From an uncultured Gammaproteobacteria bacterium (lineage in GTDB: Bacteria; Pseudomonadota; Gammaproteobacteria; PS1; Pseudothioglobaceae), in assembly GCA_929200175.1 (NCBI GenBank), contig CAKMYR010000033.1, positions 800-11,819 on the forward strand: 11,020 nucleotides of DNA, in the 5' to 3' direction. The stretch's first letter is position 1. Each line of letters opens with the position of its first letter. Made by a program: the position numbers and the translations under genes. This document shows positions 1 to 7,282 of this stretch, one piece after another. The notes under the pieces are model-generated. The model had not been told where the DNA came from, searched no databases, and worked only from the letters and a program-made list of their open reading frames with translations.

Positions 1-492
1 CGTTCACGTAAACCACAGATGTCTTTAGCTAAAAAATATGGCTTTGAAGACTATGCTACTCCGGCAGGAGGGTGTTGTTTTTTAACTGATAAACAATATT
101 CTAATAAATTGGTAGATATGTGGCAATCAAGAGGTACTAGAGAATATGAATTAGATGATTTAATGATTTTAAAAGTTGGTAGACATATTCGTCCTAATGA
201 ACGCTTTAAAATGATTATAGCAAGAGAAGAAGGAGAGGTTAACTTTTTACATGGCTATCGTAATCAATACACAAATTTATATCCAGTTAGCTGTAAAGGT
301 CCTTTAGCTTTGATTGATGGTAATCCAAACGATGATGATTATTATATTTCAGCTAGAATTTTAGCAAGATATTCTCAAGATAAAAATAAAGAGTCAGTAA
401 ATGTTGAATTAAGATCTAAATCTAATATTATAAAAAATTTTACAGTTAAACCATTTTCTGATTCTGAGATTAAAGATAAGTGGCTGGTTTAG
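1..492 (+). CDS. C-terminal part of a thiouridylase-like (MnmA/ThiI-type PP-loop) protein, 5' truncated
   Basis: The reading frame is open from base 1 (first residues R-S-R-K-P-Q) to TAG at 490-492, so this is the last 163 residues of a longer gene and the ATG at 19 is internal. The segment with K-Y-G-F-E-D-Y followed by T-P-A-G-G-C-C and L-T-D resembles what I remember of proteins often annotated as tRNA (5-methylaminomethyl-2-thiouridylate)-methyltransferase. These have an N-terminal ATP-PPase domain related to MnmA/ThiI and a C-terminal NFACT-R-like RNA-binding domain. The part after L-K-V-G-R-H-I-R would be that NFACT-R-like domain. The adjacent cysteines at 73-78 fall in the conserved P-A-G-G-C motif. 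The catalytic N-terminal domain lies outside the window, so substrate and reaction cannot be judged. It converges on thiS with a 21-nt gap. The family is assigned from memory; the open frame itself is certain. Confidence 0.6.
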   Translation, partial: RSRKPQMSLAKKYGFEDYATPAGGCCFLTDKQYSNKLVDMWQSRGTREYELDDLMILKVGRHIRPNERFKMIIAREEGEVNFLHGYRNQYTNLYPVSCKGPLALIDGNPNDDDYYISARILARYSQDKNKESVNVELRSKSNIIKNFTVKPFSDSEIKDKWLV

Positions 493-513
493 AAATAGTA
501 AAATAAAAGTTAA

Positions 514-714
514 TTATCCGCCACCAACTGCCTCAATAATATTTATTTTGTCGCCTGCTTTTAAAATAAAATTTTGATATTCTGATTTTGATATAATATT
601 TTCATTTATCTCTAGTGCTATAAGTTGATTTTTATATCCTAGTTTAATAATTAAATCTTTAGCGGTTGTTGTATTAGCAAGCTCTAAATTTTCTCCATTT
701 ATTATTAATATCAT
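514..714 (-). CDS. thiS: Sulfur carrier protein ThiS (thiamine thiazole synthesis)
   Basis: This 66-residue protein has the size and beta-grasp pattern of ThiS. It begins M-I-L-I-I-N-G-E, has the conserved L-G-Y-K and A-L-E-I-N segments, and ends in A-V-G-G-G. In this family the C-terminal Gly-Gly is adenylated by ThiF or a MoeB-like enzyme and converted to a thiocarboxylate, which gives sulfur to thiazole synthase ThiG. The diglycine tail at the exact C-terminus fits a carrier that needs no processing. The ATG at 712-714 is the only start giving the canonical N-terminus; I see no Shine-Dalgarno before it. No thiG, thiF, thiO or thiE is in the window, so thiS stands alone here. It is divergent from carA and convergent with the thiouridylase-like gene. 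MoaD is a related fold, but the length and N-terminus favour ThiS. Confidence 0.9.
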   Translation of the reverse strand: MILIINGENLELANTTTAKDLIIKLGYKNQLIALEINENIISKSEYQNFILKAGDKINIIEAVGGG

Positions 715-769
715 ATCTATTTAATTAATTTAAAATATATCAAATTATTATAATATGTTCATCGTTTAT

Positions 770-800
770 TTGAGTATTGAATTTAAGAATATGATAAAAT
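770..800 (+). promoter_or_regulatory. Candidate sigma-70 promoter of the carA operon
   Basis: An extended -10 element, TGATAAAAT (792-800), precedes carA, with TTGAGT (770-775) as a possible -35 at a long 19-nt spacing. Transcription would begin about 20 nt before the ATG, just upstream of the ribosome binding site. A perfect TATAAT also occurs at 749-754, but such hexamers are common by chance in this A+T-rich sequence. The region must also hold the thiS promoter on the other strand. I found no clear arginine-repressor box. Confidence 0.4.
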
Positions 801-819
801 TTGTAAGATTATAAGTTGT

Positions 820-824
820 AGGGG
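820..824 (+). promoter_or_regulatory. Shine-Dalgarno of carA
   Basis: AGGGG lies 5 nt before the carA ATG. It is one of only two recognisable ribosome binding sites in the window and supports ATG 830 as the carA start. Confidence 0.7.
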
Positions 825-829
825 ATTAA

Positions 830-1966
830 ATGCTGAAAAATGCATTATTAGCATTAGAAGATGGTAGAGTTTTTTATGGTAAATCTATAGGTGTAGACGG
901 AGATACTTATGGTGAAGTAGTATTTAATACATCAATGACAGGATACCAAGAAATCTTAACAGACCCATCATATGCTAAGCAAATTATCGCCTTTACATAT
1001 CCACATATTGGTAACACTGGAACTAATCAAATTGATATAGAATCTGATAAAATTTATGCCTCTGGCATGATTATTAGAGATTTACCAATTCTAGCTAGTA
1101 ATTGGCGCTCTGAAAATACCCTTAAAGAGTATTTAATTAAAAATAATGTAGTTGCTATAAGTGGCATAGATACCCGTTCTTTAATATGCCATTTGCGTAA
1201 AAATGGGGCTATTAAAGGTTATATTGTAACAGGTGATAATATTGATAAAGATATTGCTGTTAGCAAAGCTAATGCTTTTTCAGGATTAAAAAATTTAGAT
1301 CTAGCAAAAATAGTTTCTACTAATAAAAATTACAAATTTAATCAAGGAGTTTACTCATTAGTAGATGCTAAAATTAATAAGAAAACAAAAGATAAATTTA
1401 AAATTATAGTTTATGATTTTGGGGTTAAAAAAAATATATTAAGAATATTGGTAGATAAAGGATGTGATTTAACTATAGTAAATGCAAAAACTACTGTTGA
1501 TAAAATTTTAGCAATGAATCCTGATGGTGTATTTTTATCTAATGGACCTGGAGACCCAGAGCCTTGCGATTACGCTATTTATAATATTCAAACTTTATTA
1601 GAAAAAAATATACCTATGTTTGGAATTTGTTTAGGTCACCAATTATTAGCATTAGCTGCTGGAGCTAAAACCTATAAAATGAAGTTAGGGCATCATGGAG
1701 CTAATCATCCAGTAAAAGATTTAAGAAGTAATAAAGTTATGATTACCTCACAAAATCACGGGTTTGCTATTTCTGATGATGTTCCTGATAATTTGACAGT
1801 TACCCATGTTTCTTTGTTTGATAATTCAATTCAAGGAATCAAGTTAGTTGATAAACTAGCGTTTGGTTTTCAAGGTCATCCAGAGGCATCTCCAGGACCA
1901 CATGATGCAAGTTATTTATTTGATGAATTTATAAAAATGGTGGAAAATGAAAAAGTTATTAATTAG
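830..1966 (+). CDS. carA: Carbamoyl-phosphate synthase small (glutaminase) subunit
   Basis: CarA hydrolyses glutamine and passes ammonia through a tunnel to CarB, which makes carbamoyl phosphate for arginine and pyrimidine synthesis. The 378 residues match the usual length (about 380). The N-terminal CPSase domain starts A-L-L-A-L-E-D-G-R-V-F-Y-G and contains F-N-T-S-M-T-G-Y-Q-E. The C-terminal class I glutamine amidotransferase domain begins near residue 190. The nucleophile Cys267 sits in G-I-C-L-G-H-Q, and His350 and Glu352 in Q-G-H-P-E-A-S-P-G-P complete the triad (Cys269, His353 and Glu355 in E. coli). The start is fixed by an AGGGG ribosome binding site 5 nt upstream and by alignment to the family N-terminus. 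The last 20 nt overlap mlaA in another frame, so carA heads a coupled unit with mlaA and then carB. The enzyme appears fully functional. Confidence 0.98.
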   Translation: MLKNALLALEDGRVFYGKSIGVDGDTYGEVVFNTSMTGYQEILTDPSYAKQIIAFTYPHIGNTGTNQIDIESDKIYASGMIIRDLPILASNWRSENTLKEYLIKNNVVAISGIDTRSLICHLRKNGAIKGYIVTGDNIDKDIAVSKANAFSGLKNLDLAKIVSTNKNYKFNQGVYSLVDAKINKKTKDKFKIIVYDFGVKKNILRILVDKGCDLTIVNAKTTVDKILAMNPDGVFLSNGPGDPEPCDYAIYNIQTLLEKNIPMFGICLGHQLLALAAGAKTYKMKLGHHGANHPVKDLRSNKVMITSQNHGFAISDDVPDNLTVTHVSLFDNSIQGIKLVDKLAFGFQGHPEASPGPHDASYLFDEFIKMVENEKVIN

Positions 1967-2636
1967 TTTAGTGTTATTAATTTGTGCTTCATTTGCATTT
2001 GCTAATGAAGAAGATGTTGATAAATTTGAAGGGTTTAACAGAGAGATGCATGAATTTAATCAAGCTTTAGATGATAAGTTATTAAGGCCAATCGCTGTAG
2101 CTTATAAAGATAATACTCCTGAATTTGCTCAAAATAGAATAACAGATTTTTTTGCAAATTTAAGAGATGTAATAACATTAGCAAATCAAATATTACAATT
2201 TAAATTTAAAGATAGCACCGAAACAGCTGCTAGCATTATATTTAATACTACTTTTGGATTAGCTGGTTTATTTGATATATCTGATCAAATGGGAATAAAA
2301 ACAAAAAGAGAAGATGCAGGACAAACTTTAGCTCATTTTGGGGTGCCACAAGGTCCGTATTTAGTTATGCCATTTTTAGGACCTACAACTGTAAGAGGGA
2401 TTTTAGGATCACCAATAGATTCTAAATTTAGCCAAACTAGTAAAATATTTAGCAATAATGATCTTACTGCTGCTAATGTGACTAATATTGTTAATATTCG
2501 TGCACAAATATTACCAATTACTGATGCTATAAGTAGAGCTGAAGATCCTTATACAGCCATTCGTTCAGGATATTTACAAAAACTAAAATTTGATGTTTTT
2601 GATGGAAATGTACCAATTGAAGATGATGATTTTTAA
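1947..2636 (+). CDS. mlaA: MlaA/VacJ family outer-membrane phospholipid-asymmetry protein
   Basis: The 229-residue product matches the MlaA (VacJ) family, which removes mislocalised phospholipid from the outer leaflet of the outer membrane and passes it to MlaC. Family features are F-E-G-F-N-R near residue 28, a matching F-N shortly after, R-P-I-A-V-A-Y, N-T-T-F-G-L-A-G-L-F-D, and the block G-Q-T-L-A-H-F-G-V followed by G-P-Y and P-F-L-G-P. A hydrophobic signal peptide spans residues 1-19 and ends A-F-A before N20, which suits signal peptidase I. The only cysteine there, Cys13, is preceded by L-L-I, which is not a normal lipobox, so this may not be a lipoprotein as E. coli MlaA is. The ATG lies inside carA (20-nt overlap) and carB follows 12 nt after the stop, so expression is probably tied to carbamoyl phosphate synthase. 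The mlaFEDCB transport genes are not in the window. Confidence 0.9.
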   Translation: MKKLLISLVLLICASFAFANEEDVDKFEGFNREMHEFNQALDDKLLRPIAVAYKDNTPEFAQNRITDFFANLRDVITLANQILQFKFKDSTETAASIIFNTTFGLAGLFDISDQMGIKTKREDAGQTLAHFGVPQGPYLVMPFLGPTTVRGILGSPIDSKFSQTSKIFSNNDLTAANVTNIVNIRAQILPITDAISRAEDPYTAIRSGYLQKLKFDVFDGNVPIEDDDF

Positions 2637-2648
2637 AAATATTTAAGT

Positions 2649-5600
2649 GTGCCAAAAAGACAAGATATAAAAAGTATTTTAATTATCGGAGCTGGACCTA
2701 TTGTAATTGGTCAAGCATGCGAGTTTGATTATTCTGGAGCGCAGGCTTGTAAGGCATTAAAACAAGAAGGCTATAAGGTTATTTTAGTTAATTCTAATCC
2801 AGCAACAATTATGACTGATCCACAAATGGCAGATGCAACTTACATTGAGCCAATTGAGTGGCGTACAGTTGAAAAAATAATTGACAAAGAAAGGCCAGAT
2901 GCTTTATTGCCTACTATGGGTGGACAAACTTCTCTTAATTGTGCTCTTGATTTAGAAAAACATGGAGTTTTAAAAAAATTTAATGTTGAGATGATAGGGG
3001 CTAAAAAACAAGCAATTGATAAAGCTGAAGATAGAGATTTATTTCGTGAAGCAATGAAAAAAATTGGACTTAACATGCCAAAAGCAGCTGTTGCTCATAA
3101 CCTTAAAGACGCCTTAGTAATACAAAAAGAAGTAGGATTTCCTACTATTATTCGTCCATCTTTTACTATGGGTGGAAGCGGTGGAGGTATAGCTTATAAC
3201 AAAGAAGAATTTATTAAAATTTGTAAACGTGGATTAGAGCTTTCACCAACTAGCGAATTATTAGTTGAAGAATCTATTCTTGGCTGGAAAGAATTTGAAA
3301 TGGAAGTAGTAAGAGACATTAAAGATAATTGTATTATCGTCTGCTCAATTGAAAACTTTGATGCTATGGGTATTCATACTGGAGATTCAATCACAGTTGC
3401 TCCAGCGCAAACTTTAACTGATAAAGAATATCAAATAATGCGTAATGCATCAATAGCAGTACTTAGAGAAATAGGAGTTAATACTGGCGGCTCAAATGTA
3501 CAATTTGCTATTAATCCAAAAAATGGCAATTTAACTATAATTGAAATGAATCCTAGAGTTTCTCGTTCATCAGCGCTGGCTTCAAAGGCAACTGGATTTC
3601 CAATTGCAAAAATAGCAGCAAAGTTAGCAGTTGGTTATACTTTAGATGAGCTTGATAATGATATTACCAATGGCAAAACTCCCGCATCATTTGAGCCAAG
3701 CATTGACTATGTTGTTACTAAAATCCCAAGATTTGCGTTTGAAAAATTTACCAAAGCAGATGATCGTTTAACTACACAAATGAAATCTGTAGGTGAAGTT
3801 ATGGCAATGGGGTCAAATTTTCAAGAATCATTTCAAAAAGCAATAAGAGGTTTAGAAATAGATAAATCAGGATTAGAACCTATTGTTGATTTAAGTAATG
3901 CTGATGCTCGTAATAAAATTAAAAGTGAATGTATTTCTGCAGGCTGTAATCGTATTTTTTATTTAGCAGATGCGTTTAGATTTGGCATGGAATTAGAAGA
4001 GGTTTTTAATTTATCTAAAATTGATCCTTGGTTTTTAGCACAGATACAAGATATTGTTTTAACTGAATTACAGTTGAAGGATAAAGATATTAAAGACATA
4101 GATAAAAATAATATGTTCGCCTTAAAACGTAAAGGTTTTTCTGATAAAAGATTAGCAGATTTATTAAATTGCGATGAATCAAAAGTTAGAGCGATAAGAA
4201 CTAAACTTAATGTTAAACCAGTATTTAAATGTGTTGATAGTTGTGCTGCTGAATTTGAAACTAAAACAACATATATGTACTCTACTTATCAAATTGAATG
4301 TGAGTCTAAGCCAACTAATAAAAAAAGTATTATGATTTTAGGCGGTGGTCCTAATCGTATTGGACAAGGTATTGAGTTTGATTATTGTTGTGTACATGCA
4401 TCAATTGCGTTGCGTGAAGCTGGATTTGAGACTATTATGATTAATTGTAATCCAGAAACTGTTTCCACAGATTATGATATTTCAGATCGTTTATATTTTG
4501 AACCACTTACCTTAGAAGATGTATTAGCTGTAATTGAGCTTGAAAAACCAGATGGAATTATCGTACATTATGGAGGACAGACTCCTTTAAAGCTAGCTAA
4601 TGATCTTGCAAAAAACGGCGCTAAAATTATAGGCACTAGTCCTGATGCGATTGATTTAGCAGAAGATCGTGAACGATTTTCTAAAATCTTGAAAAAATTA
4701 AATTTAAAACAACCTTTAAATGGTATAGCTAGCTCATTAAAGCAAGCAGAACAAATTGCTGACAAAATAGGATTTCCTTTAATTATAAGGCCTTCTTATG
4801 TATTAGGAGGCAGAGCAATGGAGGTTATTTATGATAAAGAAAGCCTTGATAATTATATGAGTACAGCAGTTAAGGTTTCGCATCATTCTCAAGTATTGCT
4901 AGATTCATTTTTAGATCATGCTATTGAAGTTGATATTGATGTTATAAGTGATGGCAAAGATGTAGTTATTGGTGGAGTTATGCAACATATAGAGCCAGCT
5001 GGTATTCATTCTGGAGACTCTGCTTGTTCGCTTCCACCTTATGCTTTGAGTGATGATATTTTAAATAAAATGCGTCATCAGGTTATAGCTATGGCTAAGG
5101 CTTTAAATGTCGTTGGGCTTATGAATACACAATTAGCCTATCAAGATGGCGAAATATATGTAATTGAAGTTAATCCTCGTGCATCTCGCACTGTGCCTTT
5201 TGTATCAAAGGCAATTTGTATGCCATTAGCAAATATTGCAGCAAAAGCTATGGTAGGTATTTCACTTAAAGAACAAGGATTCACTAAAGAAATAATTCCT
5301 AATTATTTTAGTGTTAAAGAGGCAGTATTTCCATTTAACAAATTTTTAGGAGTTGATACTATATTAGGTCCTGAAATGCGCTCAACTGGTGAAGTTATGG
5401 GAATAGCTAAAGATTTTCCGTCAGCATTTGATAAAGCACAATTAGCAGCAGGAACACGCCCCCCACAATCTGGCAAGGCATTTGTTAGCTTACGCAAACT
5501 AGACCGTAAACATTTAATAGAGTTAGGATTAAAACTTGTTGAGCAAGGATTTAGTTTATTAGCAACTAGAAGTAATCAAGAAATTTTAGTTTCTGCTGGA

Positions 5601-5858
5601 CTAGAATGTGATGTTATTAATAAAGTTTCAGAAGGATCACCGCATATTGTTGATAGTATTAAAAACGATGATATTGATTTGATTATAAATACTACCGAAG
5701 ATGCAAGAGGAGCACAAGATTTTGCTGAAATTCGTTGGCAAGCTATTGCTCATAAGGTAGCTTGCATTACAACATTATCATCAGCAATTGCTTCTCTTGA
5801 TGGGTTAAAATGCAGTAAAAATTTAGCAGTAAATAGTTTACAATCATTAAAAATATAA
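2649..5858 (+). CDS. carB: Carbamoyl-phosphate synthase large subunit
   Basis: CarB makes carbamoyl phosphate from bicarbonate, two ATP and ammonia delivered by CarA. The 1069 residues are nearly collinear with E. coli CarB (1073). The N-terminal carboxyphosphate half, about 1-400, contains M-G-G-Q-T-S-L-N and Arg169 in R-P-S-F-T-M-G-G-S-G-G-G. An oligomerisation region follows (about 400-552). The C-terminal carbamate-phosphorylating half, about 553-934, contains G-G-G-P-N-R-I-G-Q-G and Arg714 in R-P-S-Y-V-L-G-G. The MGS-like allosteric domain covers about 935-1069. The start is GTG at 2649, chosen because it gives M-P-K-R-Q-D-I-K-S-I-L-I as in E. coli; no Shine-Dalgarno precedes it, so translation may depend on ribosomes leaving mlaA 12 nt upstream. 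In the allosteric domain Ser947, Thr973, Lys992 and Asn1014 match E. coli effector-site residues, but Arg953 and Asn976 replace a Lys and a Thr. Confidence 0.99.
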   Translation: MPKRQDIKSILIIGAGPIVIGQACEFDYSGAQACKALKQEGYKVILVNSNPATIMTDPQMADATYIEPIEWRTVEKIIDKERPDALLPTMGGQTSLNCALDLEKHGVLKKFNVEMIGAKKQAIDKAEDRDLFREAMKKIGLNMPKAAVAHNLKDALVIQKEVGFPTIIRPSFTMGGSGGGIAYNKEEFIKICKRGLELSPTSELLVEESILGWKEFEMEVVRDIKDNCIIVCSIENFDAMGIHTGDSITVAPAQTLTDKEYQIMRNASIAVLREIGVNTGGSNVQFAINPKNGNLTIIEMNPRVSRSSALASKATGFPIAKIAAKLAVGYTLDELDNDITNGKTPASFEPSIDYVVTKIPRFAFEKFTKADDRLTTQMKSVGEVMAMGSNFQESFQKAIRGLEIDKSGLEPIVDLSNADARNKIKSECISAGCNRIFYLADAFRFGMELEEVFNLSKIDPWFLAQIQDIVLTELQLKDKDIKDIDKNNMFALKRKGFSDKRLADLLNCDESKVRAIRTKLNVKPVFKCVDSCAAEFETKTTYMYSTYQIECESKPTNKKSIMILGGGPNRIGQGIEFDYCCVHASIALREAGFETIMINCNPETVSTDYDISDRLYFEPLTLEDVLAVIELEKPDGIIVHYGGQTPLKLANDLAKNGAKIIGTSPDAIDLAEDRERFSKILKKLNLKQPLNGIASSLKQAEQIADKIGFPLIIRPSYVLGGRAMEVIYDKESLDNYMSTAVKVSHHSQVLLDSFLDHAIEVDIDVISDGKDVVIGGVMQHIEPAGIHSGDSACSLPPYALSDDILNKMRHQVIAMAKALNVVGLMNTQLAYQDGEIYVIEVNPRASRTVPFVSKAICMPLANIAAKAMVGISLKEQGFTKEIIPNYFSVKEAVFPFNKFLGVDTILGPEMRSTGEVMGIAKDFPSAFDKAQLAAGTRPPQSGKAFVSLRKLDRKHLIELGLKLVEQGFSLLATRSNQEILVSAGLECDVINKVSEGSPHIVDSIKNDDIDLIINTTEDARGAQDFAEIRWQAIAHKVACITTLSSAIASLDGLKCSKNLAVNSLQSLKI

Positions 5859-5926
5859 TAAAAAATTGCAAATTAATATGATTTTATTGTAAAAGTACAT
5901 ATTTTGATTAATTTTAAATATTAAAC

Positions 5927-6403
5927 ATGCAAGACATACCTATTACAGTTTTTGGTGCAAAGGCACTTGAGTCAGAGCTATCAAAATTAAAAAATGTTGA
6001 TCGTCCACGAATAATATCAGATATTGCAACCGCCAGAGCCCATGGAGATTTAAAAGAGAATGCAGAATATCATGCAGCTAAAGAACAGCAAAGCTTTATT
6101 GAAGGCCGTATTGCAGAAATTGAATCTAAGCTATCTAAATTACAAATAATAGATGTTAGTAAGCTTAATCAAGATGGCCGTTGTGTTTTTGGCACTACTG
6201 TTACTTTGATTAATGTTGAGAATGAAAAACAAATAGTTTATCAAATAGTAGGAGAAGATGAAGCTGATATAACCAAAGGCAAAATTTCTTGTTATTCCCC
6301 TATTGCAAAAGCATTAATTGGTAATCAAAAGGATGATGAAGTTACAGTTAAAGCTCCTAAAGGCGATATTATTTATGTAATTCTAAAGGTTGAATACATT
6401 TAA
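5927..6403 (+). CDS. greA: Transcription elongation factor GreA
   Basis: GreA enters the secondary channel of RNA polymerase and stimulates cleavage of the 3' end of backtracked RNA. The 158 residues equal the E. coli length. The N-terminal coiled coil (about 1-75) carries the tip sequence G-D-L-K-E-N-A-E-Y-H-A-A, with the acidic residues Asp41 and Glu44 that coordinate the second Mg ion in the polymerase active site. The C-terminal FKBP-like domain includes V-G-E-D-E-A-D and S-P-I-A-K-A-L-I-G and ends V-E-Y-I. The ATG at 5927 gives M-Q-D-I-P-I-T, matching the family start. No Shine-Dalgarno is visible. It follows carB by 68 nt on the same strand. carB-greA adjacency is common in gammaproteobacteria, so cotranscription is likely, and I found no convincing separate promoter. 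It converges on alkB across 65 nt with no strong terminator. Confidence 0.98.
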   Translation: MQDIPITVFGAKALESELSKLKNVDRPRIISDIATARAHGDLKENAEYHAAKEQQSFIEGRIAEIESKLSKLQIIDVSKLNQDGRCVFGTTVTLINVENEKQIVYQIVGEDEADITKGKISCYSPIAKALIGNQKDDEVTVKAPKGDIIYVILKVEYI

Positions 6404-6468
6404 TTTTTAAATTAATTATAGTTTCAACTGATATTTTCTATAGCTTTTGTGTTATTTAAACTAATTTT

Positions 6469-7251
6469 TTAGTGATTAATTATTCTAAATGTTAGGTTAA
6501 TTCTAGATTCTTGTATATTTACTCTTTTAGGTACGCTATGTTGCCAAAAATGTTGCATTTCTCCAGCCATTATAAGTAGAGTGCCATGTTCTAATGGAAT
6601 TTTTATTGTATTATTTTTTGGATTATCATTTTTTCTAATCATAAAATCTCTAGTAGCTCCAAAATTAATTGACGCTATAACTGGATTTTTACCTAATTCT
6701 GGTTCGGCATCTGCATGCCAGCCCATATGATCTTTGCCGTCTCGATACCAATTCATTAATACGCTGTTAAATTTAACTGTGGTTATTTTTTCAATTTGTT
6801 TTTTAATGCCAAATAAACCTTTAGTCCATTTTTTAGGTTGTAAAGTTAAGCCAGAATAAGTATAAGGTTTATCACTATCACCATACCAAGCTGAATAACG
6901 AGGAAGATAAACTTCTTTGCCGTACATGTTTAGTTTGTCATGTTGCCAATCAATATTTTTAAAATTAATTTTGGGTAGTTTTTCTTTTTCAAAATCTCTC
7001 CAGTTAGTAGAATGCCAATCATTAGTTTGATTTTCTAAAAAATATTGAATGTATTTATCGCTAGTTTCTTTATTAAAAAAATTTTGTGCATAAAATAATC
7101 TACCTTTTGGTATTTTTATATAAAAACCATTTAGCTTGTTATTCCATTTATATTTATAACTCTCATTATCAAAAAGCGTACAACTAGGAAGCGAAAAAGG
7201 CAAAATCTGAGGTTCAGATTTATTTTGTTGTTTATTAGATAAATCAATCAT
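6469..7251 (-). CDS. alkB: AlkB-family 2-oxoglutarate/Fe(II)-dependent dioxygenase
   Basis: The 260-residue protein has the AlkB fold signatures. These are N-x-Y/W-R-D-G-x-D upstream of W-H-A-D (iron ligands His179 and Asp181), I-A-S-I-N-F-G-A-T-R-D-F, the distal iron ligand His238 in W-Q-H-S-V-P, and R-I-N-L-T-F-R, whose Arg250 and Arg256 bind 2-oxoglutarate. Members oxidatively demethylate 1-methyladenine and 3-methylcytosine in DNA or RNA. The Trp-His-x-Asp and N-W-Y-R-D-G spacing is closer to ALKBH2/3-like bacterial proteins than to E. coli AlkB, as far as I can judge from memory. The first 45 or so residues are polar and poorly conserved. The ATG at 7249-7251 has no Shine-Dalgarno and lies 31 nt after xerD, so the two are probably cotranscribed. 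A role in repair of alkylated nucleic acid is inferred from the family; no ada or other adaptive-response gene is nearby. Confidence 0.92.
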   Translation of the reverse strand: MIDLSNKQQNKSEPQILPFSLPSCTLFDNESYKYKWNNKLNGFYIKIPKGRLFYAQNFFNKETSDKYIQYFLENQTNDWHSTNWRDFEKEKLPKINFKNIDWQHDKLNMYGKEVYLPRYSAWYGDSDKPYTYSGLTLQPKKWTKGLFGIKKQIEKITTVKFNSVLMNWYRDGKDHMGWHADAEPELGKNPVIASINFGATRDFMIRKNDNPKNNTIKIPLEHGTLLIMAGEMQHFWQHSVPKRVNIQESRINLTFRIINH

Positions 7252-7282
7252 ATAATTAAATTAAAAAAATATTAAATTATTT

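Noticed and set aside
770..795. A TTGAAT...AAGAAT stretch upstream of carA resembling an arginine-repressor box
   Set aside because: It is not properly palindromic (the second half lacks ATTCA), and similar A/T strings are expected by chance.
2840..5497. Three minus-strand open frames (2840-3076, 4568-4765, 5303-5497) inside carB
   Set aside because: All lie antisense to strongly conserved carB codons, have low-complexity translations and show no start signals, so they are shadows.
5859..5926. A separate promoter for greA in the carB-greA gap (TTGCAA, TTGTAA)
   Set aside because: Neither hexamer has a credible -10 at 16-18 nt, so transcription from carA is the simpler reading.
6404..6480. 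A terminator between convergent greA and alkB (TATAG...CTATA; ACTAA-TTTT-TTAGT)
   Set aside because: The stems are only 5 bp and almost all A/T, and the second overlaps the alkB stop, so they are too weak to call.
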